The translations under genes and the position numbers were made by a program. DNA of 11,905 nt from Rubrimonas sp036735545 (GTDB lineage Bacteria > Pseudomonadota > Alphaproteobacteria > Rhodobacterales > Rhodobacteraceae), in NCBI GenBank assembly GCA_036735545.1, contig DAINOD010000095.1:1-11905 (forward strand). Reading direction: 5' to 3'. Below, piece by piece: positions 1-5,815 of the stretch. Positions within the stretch are counted from its first letter, which is position 1, and the number at the start of each line of letters is the position of its first letter. Under the pieces are notes generated by a model that worked only from the letters and a program-made list of their open reading frames with translations, was not told the DNA's origin and did no database searches.

Positions 1-7
1 AGCCCCG

Positions 8-1246
8 TCACTCCGCGGCTCTCGGGGCGTTGTCGTAGCGGGACAGGATGGCGTCGGCGTTGGCGAGCAGCTTCTTCACCCCCCGCGCCGCCTGGCGGAT
101 GCGCTGCTCGTTCTCGACCAGACCGATGCGCACGAACCCCTCGCCGTATTCGCCGAACCCCACGCCGGGAGAGACGGCCACGCCCGCCTCGGTCAGCATC
201 AGCTTGGCGAACTCCATCGAGCCCAGCCGCGCGAAGACCGGCGGCACCGGGGCCCAGGCGAACATGGTCGCAGGCGGGGCGGGCAGCCGCCAGCCGGCGG
301 CGCCCATCGCCTCCACCAGCACGTCGCGGCGGCGCCGGTAGATCGCGCGGATCTCGGTCACGCATTCCTGCGGCCCGTTCAGCGCCGCGGCCGCCGCCAC
401 CTGCACGGGCGTGAAGGCGCCGTAGTCGAGGTAGCTCTTGATGCGCGTCAGCGCGGAGATCAGCCGCGGATTGCCGACCGCGAAGCCCATGCGCCAGCCC
501 GGCATGGCGTAGGTCTTGCTCAGCGAGGTGAACTCGACCGCGCATTCCATCGCGCCGTCGATCTGCAGGATCGAGGGCGGCGGGTTGTCGTCGAAATAGA
601 TCTCTGCATAGGCGAGGTCCGACAGAACCCAGATCCCGTGCCGCCGCGCGAAGGCCACGACGTCGCGGTAGAAGTCGAGATCGCAGACCTGCGCCGTGGG
701 GTTGGACGGAAAACTGACGATCAGCGCCGAGGGCTTCGGCACCGAGTGGACCACCGCCCGCTCCAGCGAGCGCAGATACTGCTCCGGGTCGAAGCGGCCG
801 TCGTGCAGCGCCGGGATGTGGCGCAGCGCCGCGCCCGCGATCATGAAGCCGTAGGGATGGATCGGATAGGACGGGTTGGGCGAGAGGATCACGTCGCCGG
901 GCCCGGTGATCGCCATGGCGAGGTTGGCCAGCCCCTCCTTGCTGCCCAGCGTCGCCACCACCTCGGTCTCGGGGTCGAGGCGGACGCCGAAGCGGCGGGC
1001 GTAATAGCCGGCCTGGGCCCGGCGCAGGCCGGGGATGCCCTTGGAGGCGGAATAGCGGTGGGTGCGCGGCCTGCGCACGGTCTCCACCAGCTTGTCCACG
1101 ATGTGGGCGGGCGTATCCATGTCCGGGTTGCCCATCCCGAAGTCGATAATGTCCACGCCCTTGGCGCGCTGCTCGGCCTTCAGCCGGTTGACCTCGGCGA
1201 AGACATAAGGCGGCAGGCGCCTGATGCGGTAGAATTCTTCGGCCAT
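8..1246 (-). CDS. alaC: AlaC-type alanine/pyruvate aminotransferase (class I/II, PLP)
   Basis: The 412-residue product is a fold-type I PLP aminotransferase. It resembles E. coli AlaC, also about 412 aa, along nearly its whole length, including LPPYVF near residue 11, DIIDFGMGNPD at 32-42 and SNPTAQ at 181-186. Visible cofactor and substrate residues are N182, D210, Y213, the Schiff-base lysine K244 in SLSKTYAMPGWR, and the carboxylate-binding R373. AlaC-type enzymes make alanine from pyruvate and glutamate in the cytoplasm. Databases often label alphaproteobacterial members LL-diaminopimelate aminotransferase, a less likely role here. The ATG follows a GGAG ribosome-binding site 8 nt upstream. 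A promoter of its own lies in the 93-bp gap behind hspQ. The stop codon is almost at the window edge, so any downstream operon partner is not visible. The family is certain and the exact substrate likely. Confidence 0.93.
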   Translation of the reverse strand: MAEEFYRIRRLPPYVFAEVNRLKAEQRAKGVDIIDFGMGNPDMDTPAHIVDKLVETVRRPRTHRYSASKGIPGLRRAQAGYYARRFGVRLDPETEVVATLGSKEGLANLAMAITGPGDVILSPNPSYPIHPYGFMIAGAALRHIPALHDGRFDPEQYLRSLERAVVHSVPKPSALIVSFPSNPTAQVCDLDFYRDVVAFARRHGIWVLSDLAYAEIYFDDNPPPSILQIDGAMECAVEFTSLSKTYAMPGWRMGFAVGNPRLISALTRIKSYLDYGAFTPVQVAAAAALNGPQECVTEIRAIYRRRRDVLVEAMGAAGWRLPAPPATMFAWAPVPPVFARLGSMEFAKLMLTEAGVAVSPGVGFGEYGEGFVRIGLVENEQRIRQAARGVKKLLANADAILSRYDNAPRAAE

Positions 1247-1285
1247 GGCCCGCGCTCCGAGCCGCCCCGCTGGGCGGATCGCGGC

Positions 1286-1314
1286 CTTATACGGCGCGCA
1301 GCGGCGCGCGCCAA
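1286..1314 (-). promoter_or_regulatory. Sigma70-type promoter for alaC
   Basis: On the minus strand TTGGCG (1314-1309, 4 of 6 matches to TTGACA) is followed after exactly 17 bp by TATAAG (1291-1286, 5 of 6 matches to TATAAT). The predicted transcription start is about 30-35 nt upstream of the alaC ATG. An AT-rich hexamer stands out in this GC-rich gap. It suggests alaC is transcribed independently of hspQ as well as, or instead of, by read-through. Confidence 0.6.
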
Positions 1315-1339
1315 GCGCGCGGGGCCGGCGGGGGCGCGC

Positions 1340-1699
1340 TCAGTGGCGGTACTCCGAGTGCAGTTCGTAGGCCCCGTCGTGAAGGTCGCCGAACATGTCC
1401 TCGACTTCCGGGTGCTCGACCGGCTCACCCGATTCGTCGGGCACGAGGTTCTGTTCAGAGACATAGGCCACGTAATAGCTGGTCTCGTTCTCGGCGTAGA
1501 GGTGGTAGAAGGGTTGATCCTTGCGCGGCCGGACTTCTTCCGGGATCGCGTTCCACCACTCGTCTGTGTTGGCGAACTCCGGGTCGACATCGAAGATCAC
1601 GCCGCGGAACGGATAGACCCGGTGCCGGACGACCTGTCCGATCCGGAACTTCGCGGTGGCGCCCAGACCGGGGCGCCGCGGTGCCTCGGCGTTGCTCAT
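1340..1699 (-). CDS. hspQ: Heat shock protein HspQ (YccV-like domain)
   Basis: The 119-residue cytoplasmic protein is a single YccV/HspQ domain (about residues 16-112). It carries the family pattern: a KFRIGQVVRHR start, YPFRGVIFDVDPEF, the tryptophan pair in TDEWW, and the block from PFYHLYAE through YVAYVSEQNLV. In E. coli HspQ promotes degradation of denatured or mutant DnaA and acts as a specificity factor for Lon, and it has been described as binding hemimethylated DNA. The length is slightly above the E. coli protein (about 105 aa) because of a basic N-terminal extension and an acidic C-terminal tail. The ATG has only a weak ribosome-binding site (GTAAG). It is divergent from the AEC permease gene. 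I could not find a convincing RpoH promoter upstream, although the family is heat-inducible in E. coli. Confidence 0.92.
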   Translation of the reverse strand: MSNAEAPRRPGLGATAKFRIGQVVRHRVYPFRGVIFDVDPEFANTDEWWNAIPEEVRPRKDQPFYHLYAENETSYYVAYVSEQNLVPDESGEPVEHPEVEDMFGDLHDGAYELHSEYRH

Positions 1700-1745
1700 G
1701 GGCGCTACTTACGCCCACATGCGCACGATTTCCAGCGCCGCGCGC

Positions 1746-1760
1746 GACGGCGGGGCCGTC
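1746..1760. repeat. Short perfect inverted repeat in the hspQ/permease gap
   Basis: GACGGC (1746-1751) and GCCGTC (1755-1760) are perfect 6-bp arms around a GGG loop. They sit in the 121-bp region between the two divergent starts. It could be an operator half-site pair or a hairpin in the leader of either transcript. Short GC dyads are common by chance in DNA of this composition, so this is a weak candidate. Confidence 0.3.
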
Positions 1761-1820
1761 TCGCGGCGCGGGCGGGGGCGTGCTAGGGGGCCTGCGTCCT
1801 CAGTCGCCCCGGCAAGACCC

Positions 1821-2696
1821 ATGCTCGTCCAGATTCTCCAGATCGTCGCCCCGGTCTTCTTTCTGGCGCTGATCGGCTACGTCTGGCGGCGGATGGGGCT
1901 GAACTTCGACATCGCCTTCGTCAGCCGGCTGTCGATGCAGGTGTCGGTGCCGGCGCTGCTGTTCTCGGTGCTCAGCCGCATCGAGGTCGACCCCGTCGCG
2001 TTCCGCGACCTCGCGGCGGCCTCGCTGGCGGTCTACGTCGCGATCGGCGTGGCGTCGTGGGTCATGATCCGCGGCGCCGGGCTCTCCACGCGCACCTACC
2101 TGTCGCCCTTCGTCTTCGGCAACACCGGCAACGTGGGTCTGCCCATCACGCTGTTCGCCTACGGCGAGCAGGGACTGGCCTATGCGATGGTGGTGTTCGC
2201 GGTCATGGCGGTGCTGAACTTCACGCTGGGCGTGTGGATCGTCACCGGCAAGGGCACGCCGTGGGAGGCGCTGAAGCAGCCCGTCTTCTACGGCGCGGCG
2301 CTGGGGATGCTGTTCGCCTATCAGGGCTGGCAGGCGCCGCAGGTGGTCAACGACACGCTGAGCCTCGTCGGCCAGATCGCCATTCCGACGATGCTGATCA
2401 CGCTGGGGGTGGCGGTCGCGCAACTCGACGTGCGCGACTTCGGGCGCGCGCTGTGGCTCAGCCTCGCCAAGTTCGGGCTCTGCGCGCTGGCGGCGCTCGT
2501 GATGGTCGCGGCCTTCCAGCTGGAGCGCGTCGCGGCGGGCGCGCTGATCATCCAGGCGATCATGCCGGTGGCGGTGACGAGTTATCTGCTGGCCACCCGC
2601 TACGACGCCGAACCGGACGTGGTGGCGGGGCTCGTCGTCGTCTCCACGCTCGTCTCGGTGGTCGCGCTGCCGCTGACGCTGGCCGCCCTGCTCTGA
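1821..2696 (+). CDS. AEC-family (auxin efflux carrier-like) permease
   Basis: With the ATG at 1821 the product is 291 residues and almost entirely hydrophobic, with about ten probable membrane segments and the first helix beginning at residue 2. The AEC signature FGNTGNVGLPI lies at 99-109 in the first half. The second-half counterpart, MPVAVTSYLLATRY, is at 248-261. Bacterial AEC members export or exchange small organic acids and amino-acid-like compounds, but the substrate cannot be read from sequence. The open frame extends further upstream to 1656. That extension is hydrophilic, arginine-rich and overlaps the divergent hspQ, so the internal ATG is preferred. The ribosome-binding site is poor (GGCAAGA). 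A CTAGGGG element lies about 31 nt upstream. The transglycosylase gene follows after 70 bp, probably with its own promoter. Confidence 0.88.
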   Translation: MLVQILQIVAPVFFLALIGYVWRRMGLNFDIAFVSRLSMQVSVPALLFSVLSRIEVDPVAFRDLAAASLAVYVAIGVASWVMIRGAGLSTRTYLSPFVFGNTGNVGLPITLFAYGEQGLAYAMVVFAVMAVLNFTLGVWIVTGKGTPWEALKQPVFYGAALGMLFAYQGWQAPQVVNDTLSLVGQIAIPTMLITLGVAVAQLDVRDFGRALWLSLAKFGLCALAALVMVAAFQLERVAAGALIIQAIMPVAVTSYLLATRYDAEPDVVAGLVVVSTLVSVVALPLTLAALL

Positions 2697-2700
2697 AGGG

Positions 2701-2729
2701 TCGACCGCGGCCGATTTTTCGGCTAGGGT
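2701..2729 (+). promoter_or_regulatory. Candidate promoter for the transglycosylase lipoprotein
   Basis: TCGACC (2701-2706, 4 of 6 to TTGACA), a 17-bp spacer and TAGGGT (2724-2729, 3 of 6 to TATAAT) lie 37 bp before the GTG at 2767. A GCCGA-TTTT-TCGGC hairpin (2710-2723) occupies the spacer and might also act on the end of the permease transcript, though no U-tract follows. If this is the promoter, translation cannot begin at the in-frame GTG at 2728, which overlaps the -10. Confidence 0.4.
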
Positions 2730-2766
2730 GCCCGCAATAACAACAGGCTTCGAGCAGGACTTCACA

Positions 2767-3381
2767 GTGCGTATCAAGCCCCGCATCCTCGCGGCGGCTC
2801 TGGCCGTCGCCGCAGTCTCCGCCTGCTCGTCGAGCGGGCCCAAGGACGTTCGGCCTTCAAACGTGGCCGATCTCTGCGCCATCTACCGCGACAATCCGCA
2901 CTGGGCGACCGCCGCGGCGCAGGCCGAGGCGCGCTGGTCGGCGCCGCAGGAGGTGAAGATGGCGATCATCTGGCGCGAGAGCACCTTCCGCGGCGACGCC
3001 CGGCCCCCCTATCGCACCGTCATGGGCGTGCCGACGGGGCGGCGGCTGTCCTCGGCCTTCGGCTTTCCGCAGGCGATAGACGGGACGTGGGAGTGGTATC
3101 AGCGCGAGACCGGCGCGCGGCGGGCGGACCGGACCAACTTCACCGACTCTGTCGATTTCGTCGGCTGGTATGTCGCCAAGACGCGCAGCTCCAACGGCAT
3201 CCCGGCCCATGACGCCTTCAACCAGTATCTCGCCTACCACGAGGGGCACGCCGGCTATCGCAACGGGTCGTGGCGCCGCAAGCCCGAGGTGCAGCGGGCG
3301 GCGGCGCAGGTGGCGCAGCAGGCCGAGCGCTATCGCCAGCAGCGCGCCCGCTGCCAGGGCGTGCAGGTGGCGGCGCGCTGA
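2767..3381 (+). CDS. SLT-domain lytic transglycosylase lipoprotein
   Basis: With the GTG at 2767 the product is 204 residues. It opens with a lipoprotein signal peptide: basic MRIKPR, a hydrophobic alanine-rich stretch, then lipobox VSAC with C20 as the lipidated cysteine. The upstream GTG at 2728 would add 13 residues ahead of the signal peptide and is less likely. Residues 62-165 match the SLT-type lysozyme-like fold, with the catalytic glutamate E71 in MAIIWRESTF followed by FGFPQAIDGTW (98-108) and the YLAYHEG region (154-160). Such enzymes cleave murein glycan strands to 1,6-anhydro ends, here probably at the periplasmic face of the outer membrane. C37 and C196 flank the domain and could form a disulfide. 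The C-terminal tail (173-196) is helical and rich in Q, A and R. It is convergent with the sulfide dehydrogenase gene across a hairpin. Confidence 0.83.
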   Translation: MRIKPRILAAALAVAAVSACSSSGPKDVRPSNVADLCAIYRDNPHWATAAAQAEARWSAPQEVKMAIIWRESTFRGDARPPYRTVMGVPTGRRLSSAFGFPQAIDGTWEWYQRETGARRADRTNFTDSVDFVGWYVAKTRSSNGIPAHDAFNQYLAYHEGHAGYRNGSWRRKPEVQRAAAQVAQQAERYRQQRARCQGVQVAAR

Positions 3382-3398
3382 GGCGCCGCTCTCCCTGC

Positions 3399-3422
3399 GA
3401 CGGCCCTGCGCGCCGGGCCGTC
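3399..3422. terminator. Bidirectional hairpin between convergent genes
   Basis: GACGGCCC (3399-3406) and GGGCCGTC (3415-3422) form a perfect 8-bp GC-rich stem with an 8-nt loop. It lies in the 39-bp gap between two convergent genes and reaches into the stop codon of the minus-strand gene. The position and symmetry suit a shared terminator. No U-tract follows on either strand, so termination efficiency is uncertain. Confidence 0.5.
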
Positions 3423-4698
3423 AACCCAGCATGTCGGCCATGATGCCGTTGTACCAGCCGATGCTCTCCTCGAAGGTCGCCTTGCGCAGGGCGGGGTCCT
3501 CGCCGGTCTGGCTGACGAAGCTCGACGTGGCGGCGATCTTCTCGGCCGTGGGTTCGTAGGCGGCGCCGATCTTCACGCCGTCGTCGGTCTGGATCAGGCT
3601 CCAGCAGGTGTTGGCGTAGCGGGCCGGGAAGGCGCGACTGTCGGTCAGCTCGGAGCGGATCACCATGGCCGCGACCTTGGCCTGGCTGTTGGCCGAGAAG
3701 CCCGACTTCGGCATGTCGCCCGCGATGGTGGCGTCGCCGAGGACGTAGACGTTCTCGTCAACGACCGAGCGCATGGTGAAGGGGTCGATGGCGCAGAAGC
3801 CGCTTTCGTTGGCCAGCCCTGCACGCTGCGCGATCTCGCCCGCCTTCTGGCGCGGGATCACGTTGACCAGCCCGCCCTGGAAGTCGTCGAGCCCGGTCAT
3901 CACCACGCCGGCCGCCGGGTCCACGCCCTCGACGCCGCCGTGCACGTCCGGGCCGTACCATTCGATCATGCCGGGATAGTGCCGCTCCCAGCCCTCGGTG
4001 AACAGCGCCTGCTTGGAGAAGCTGGGCTTGGCGTCGAGCACGATGATGCGGCTGCGCGTGTGGCCCTTGGCCTTCAGGACATGGGCCATCATCGAGACGC
4101 GCTCGTAGGGTCCGGGCGGGCAGCGGTAGGGGTTTGGAGGCGCGACCATGACGACGTCCTGCCCGTCGCGCAGGGTGTCGAGCTTGATCTTGAGCAGCCG
4201 CGTCTGGGCGCCGGGCTTGTAGGCGTGGGGCATGATCTCGGCGGCCTGCGGGCTGTAGCCCGGCACGCTGTCCCAGATCAGGTCGATGCCCGGAGACATC
4301 ACGAGCCGGTCGTAGGGCAGGCGCCGTCCGTCCTGAAGCACGACCTCGGCCGCGGCGCGGTCCACGTCCTCGGCGACGGCGGTCACGACGGTCACGCCGT
4401 GGTCCGCCAGCCGGCCGTAGCCGTGGACCAGATCCTCCCAGGGCCAGAAGCCGCCGAGATAGAGGTTGGAGAAGAAGCAGGTGACGTAGCGCGGGTTGGC
4501 CTCGACCAGCGTGACGTCGACCGCGCCCTGGCTGTCCCGGGCGATGTAGCGCGCCGCGGTGGCGCCCCCGGCGCCGCCGCCGATGACCACGACCCGCGGC
4601 CGGTCCTGCGCGCGCAGATAGGCGGGCGCGGCCAGCGCGGCGGCCCCGGCCGCGGCGAGGCCGCCAAAGGCGCGCCGCGTCAAGGGGTGACTGTTCAT
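3421..4698 (-). CDS. soxF: Sulfide dehydrogenase flavoprotein, SoxF/FccB type
   Basis: The 425-residue product begins with a Tat signal peptide (TRRAFGG, then an alanine-rich segment ending near A30), so it is predicted to be exported folded to the periplasm. An FAD-binding Rossmann motif follows (VVVIGGGAGGATAA, 36-49). FccB hallmarks are YVTCFFSN (71-78), NPYRCPPGPYER (189-200), GFCAID (300-305) and the second FAD motif YVLGDATIAGD (318-328). C193 and C365 sit where the redox disulfide Cys161/Cys337 of Allochromatium FccB is expected once the signal is subtracted. Family members oxidise sulfide and pass electrons to a c-type cytochrome (FccA/SoxE). No such partner is in this window. The in-frame ATG 31 codons upstream is rejected because only the ATG at 4698 puts the twin-arginine motif near the N-terminus and has a strong GGGAGGA site. 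It is divergent from a sulfide-type ArsR repressor, which probably controls it. Confidence 0.87.
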   Translation of the reverse strand: MNSHPLTRRAFGGLAAAGAAALAAPAYLRAQDRPRVVVIGGGAGGATAARYIARDSQGAVDVTLVEANPRYVTCFFSNLYLGGFWPWEDLVHGYGRLADHGVTVVTAVAEDVDRAAAEVVLQDGRRLPYDRLVMSPGIDLIWDSVPGYSPQAAEIMPHAYKPGAQTRLLKIKLDTLRDGQDVVMVAPPNPYRCPPGPYERVSMMAHVLKAKGHTRSRIIVLDAKPSFSKQALFTEGWERHYPGMIEWYGPDVHGGVEGVDPAAGVVMTGLDDFQGGLVNVIPRQKAGEIAQRAGLANESGFCAIDPFTMRSVVDENVYVLGDATIAGDMPKSGFSANSQAKVAAMVIRSELTDSRAFPARYANTCWSLIQTDDGVKIGAAYEPTAEKIAATSSFVSQTGEDPALRKATFEESIGWYNGIMADMLG

Positions 4699-4762
4699 GG
4701 TTCCTCCCGCATCGAAGTCGCACGGCGCGTCGCCGCGACGACGGCGCGCGCCGAGCCGCCGC

Positions 4763-4793
4763 TGGCCGCCCGCGCCCCCGCCGGATAGCATCC
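4763..4793 (+). promoter_or_regulatory. Candidate promoter and operator dyad for the ArsR-family gene
   Basis: TGGCCG (4763-4768, 3 of 6), a 17-bp spacer and TAGCAT (4786-4791, 4 of 6 to TATAAT) lie 32 bp upstream of the repressor ATG. The -10 overlaps a short dyad, GGAT-AGC-ATCC (4783-4793). It is the only relatively AT-rich symmetrical element I see in the 125-bp divergent gap, and repressor binding there could shut off its own gene. This is a weak pattern-based call. No clear promoter for the divergent flavoprotein gene was found. Confidence 0.3.
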
Positions 4794-4823
4794 TGCCGGA
4801 ATTTCGCGGAGGGGCGCAAGGCG

Positions 4824-5153
4824 ATGGCCGAGACGACGACGCAGGAGGCGCCGGACCTCGCGCTGATGATCGACCGCGCCCGGCGCGCGAGCGACCTTCT
4901 CAAGGCGCTGTCGCACGAGTCCCGTCTGCTGATCCTGTGTCTGCTGGCGGAGGGGGAGCGCTCGGTCTCCGACCTCGAACAGCGGCTGGGCCTGCCGCAG
5001 GCTGCGGTCTCGCAGCATCTGGCGCGGTTGCGCAGCGACGGGCTGGTCGCCGCGCGGCGCGACGGACGCATGATCTACTACCGCATCGCAACGCCCGAGG
5101 TGACGAAGGTGATCGGCGTTCTCTACGACATCTACTGCCGGGACGCGGAGTGA
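4824..5153 (+). CDS. ArsR-family repressor, SqrR/BigR-like sulfide or persulfide sensor
   Basis: The 109-residue winged-helix protein has the ArsR HTH: KALSHESRLLIL (27-38), SVSDLEQRLGLPQAAVSQHLARL (47-69) with the recognition helix at about 58-69, and the wing RRDGRMIYYRI (78-88). It has exactly two cysteines, C39 in the second helix and C105 near the C-terminus. Their separation of 66 residues equals that of C41 and C107 in Rhodobacter capsulatus SqrR, which form a tetrasulfide bridge and release DNA in response to persulfides. By analogy it represses the divergent soxF-type gene until sulfide is present. Typical metal-site ligands of arsenic sensors (a CVC-type motif) are absent. The GGAGG ribosome-binding site is 11 nt upstream. 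Its last 22 bp, including the C105 codon, overlap the convergent amidotransferase gene. The sensing role is inferred from cysteines and context. Confidence 0.88.
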   Translation: MAETTTQEAPDLALMIDRARRASDLLKALSHESRLLILCLLAEGERSVSDLEQRLGLPQAAVSQHLARLRSDGLVAARRDGRMIYYRIATPEVTKVIGVLYDIYCRDAE

Positions 5154-5815
5154 CGGCCCCGCGCCGCGACGGTCAGCGCGCGGAACAACGCGCGCTGGCG
5201 CCCGGCGTAGAACAGGTGCTCGGGGTGCCACTGGACCCCGAGCGCGAAGGTTCCCTCGACGCGCTCGATCGCCTGGATCATGCCGCCCTCGTCGCGGGCG
5301 GCGACCCGCAGACCCTCGCCCAGCCGCTTGACCGCCTGGGTGTGCAGCGCGTTGACCCGCATCGGCGCGGTCCCCGCGATGCGCGCCAGCAGGCTGCCCG
5401 CGACGACGCCGACCCGCTTGCGCGGCAGGATGGTGCGCACGAAGCGGCTGCCGGGGTGCTCGGCGTAGGCGTCCTGGCTCAGCGCGCCGCCGAGGGCCAC
5501 GTTCAGCATCTGCGCGCCGCGGCAGATGCCCAGCACCGGCTTGCCGGCCGCCAGCGCCTCCAGCACCAGCCGCCGCTCCAGCGCGTCGCGCTCGGGGTCG
5601 AGGCGCGCCTCCGCGACCAGCGCGCCCTCGTAGAGCGTGGGCGAGATGTCGTCGCCCCCGCCGACGATCAGCCCGTCGGCGGCGGCCATGTCCGCCTCGC
5701 GCGCGCTGTCCCAGCGCAGGCCGCGCGCGCCGGCCAGCCGCAGGTTGAAGGCGACCAGCGGAAAGATGCGCCACCCCGACCGGCGCGAGGTCGTGACGCC
5801 GATGCGCGGGATCAC
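5132..5815 (-). CDS. Class I glutamine amidotransferase, PuuD-like (peptidase C26)
   Basis: The 227-residue cytoplasmic protein is a class I glutamine amidotransferase domain of the gamma-glutamyl-GABA hydrolase type. The nucleophile elbow GICRGAQMLN places C98 as nucleophile. H197 and E199 in VQWHPEHL complete the triad, and GLIVGGGDDISP (48-59) is the family's oxyanion-side motif. Members hydrolyse gamma-glutamyl amides or release ammonia from glutamine for a partner. Here the partner is probably the amidoligase directly upstream: the GTG start at 5815 overlaps the amidoligase TGA in a GTGA, implying translational coupling. The protein is slightly shorter than PuuD (about 250 aa). The frame continues upstream to 5977 but only inside the amidoligase gene in another frame. 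The 3' end runs 22 bp into the convergent ArsR gene. Whether it feeds ammonia to the amidoligase or trims gamma-glutamyl groups cannot be decided from sequence. Confidence 0.87.
   Translation of the reverse strand: MIPRIGVTTSRRSGWRIFPLVAFNLRLAGARGLRWDSAREADMAAADGLIVGGGDDISPTLYEGALVAEARLDPERDALERRLVLEALAAGKPVLGICRGAQMLNVALGGALSQDAYAEHPGSRFVRTILPRKRVGVVAGSLLARIAGTAPMRVNALHTQAVKRLGEGLRVAARDEGGMIQAIERVEGTFALGVQWHPEHLFYAGRQRALFRALTVAARGRHSASRQ
5174..5197 (+). terminator. Candidate terminator hairpin downstream of the ArsR gene
   Basis: CAGCGCGCG (5174-5182) and CGCGCGCTG (5189-5197) are perfect 9-bp arms around a 6-nt GAACAA loop, beginning 21 nt after the ArsR stop codon. It could end the repressor transcript inside the 3' part of the convergent amidotransferase gene. 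No U-tract follows. The same bases encode an RALFRAL residue repeat in the amidotransferase, so the symmetry may be a coding by-product. Confidence 0.35.

Noticed and set aside
1..28. Hairpin GCCCCG/CGGGGC around the alaC stop as a terminator
   Set aside because: The stem is 6 bp with a 15-nt loop, largely inside coding sequence and at the window edge with no visible U-tract. It is not distinguishable from chance.
1700..1760. RpoH-type heat-shock promoter for hspQ
   Set aside because: A CTGGAA on the minus strand resembles part of the -35, but no matching CCCCAT-like -10 lies at the required distance, and the next hexamer is too close to the ATG.
638..1786. A 382-codon plus-strand open frame opposite alaC and hspQ
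   Set aside because: It is a GC-driven shadow with composition of an antisense frame. alaC and hspQ on the other strand are unambiguous.
1656..1820. N-terminal extension of the AEC permease to an upstream ATG
   Set aside because: The extension is hydrophilic and arginine-rich, overlaps the divergent hspQ start and precedes a natural first membrane helix beginning at the ATG at 1821.
2728..2766. Upstream GTG start for the transglycosylase lipoprotein
   Set aside because: It would put 13 residues, including two acidic ones, before a textbook lipoprotein signal peptide and overlaps the candidate -10. The GTG at 2767 gives a normal signal.
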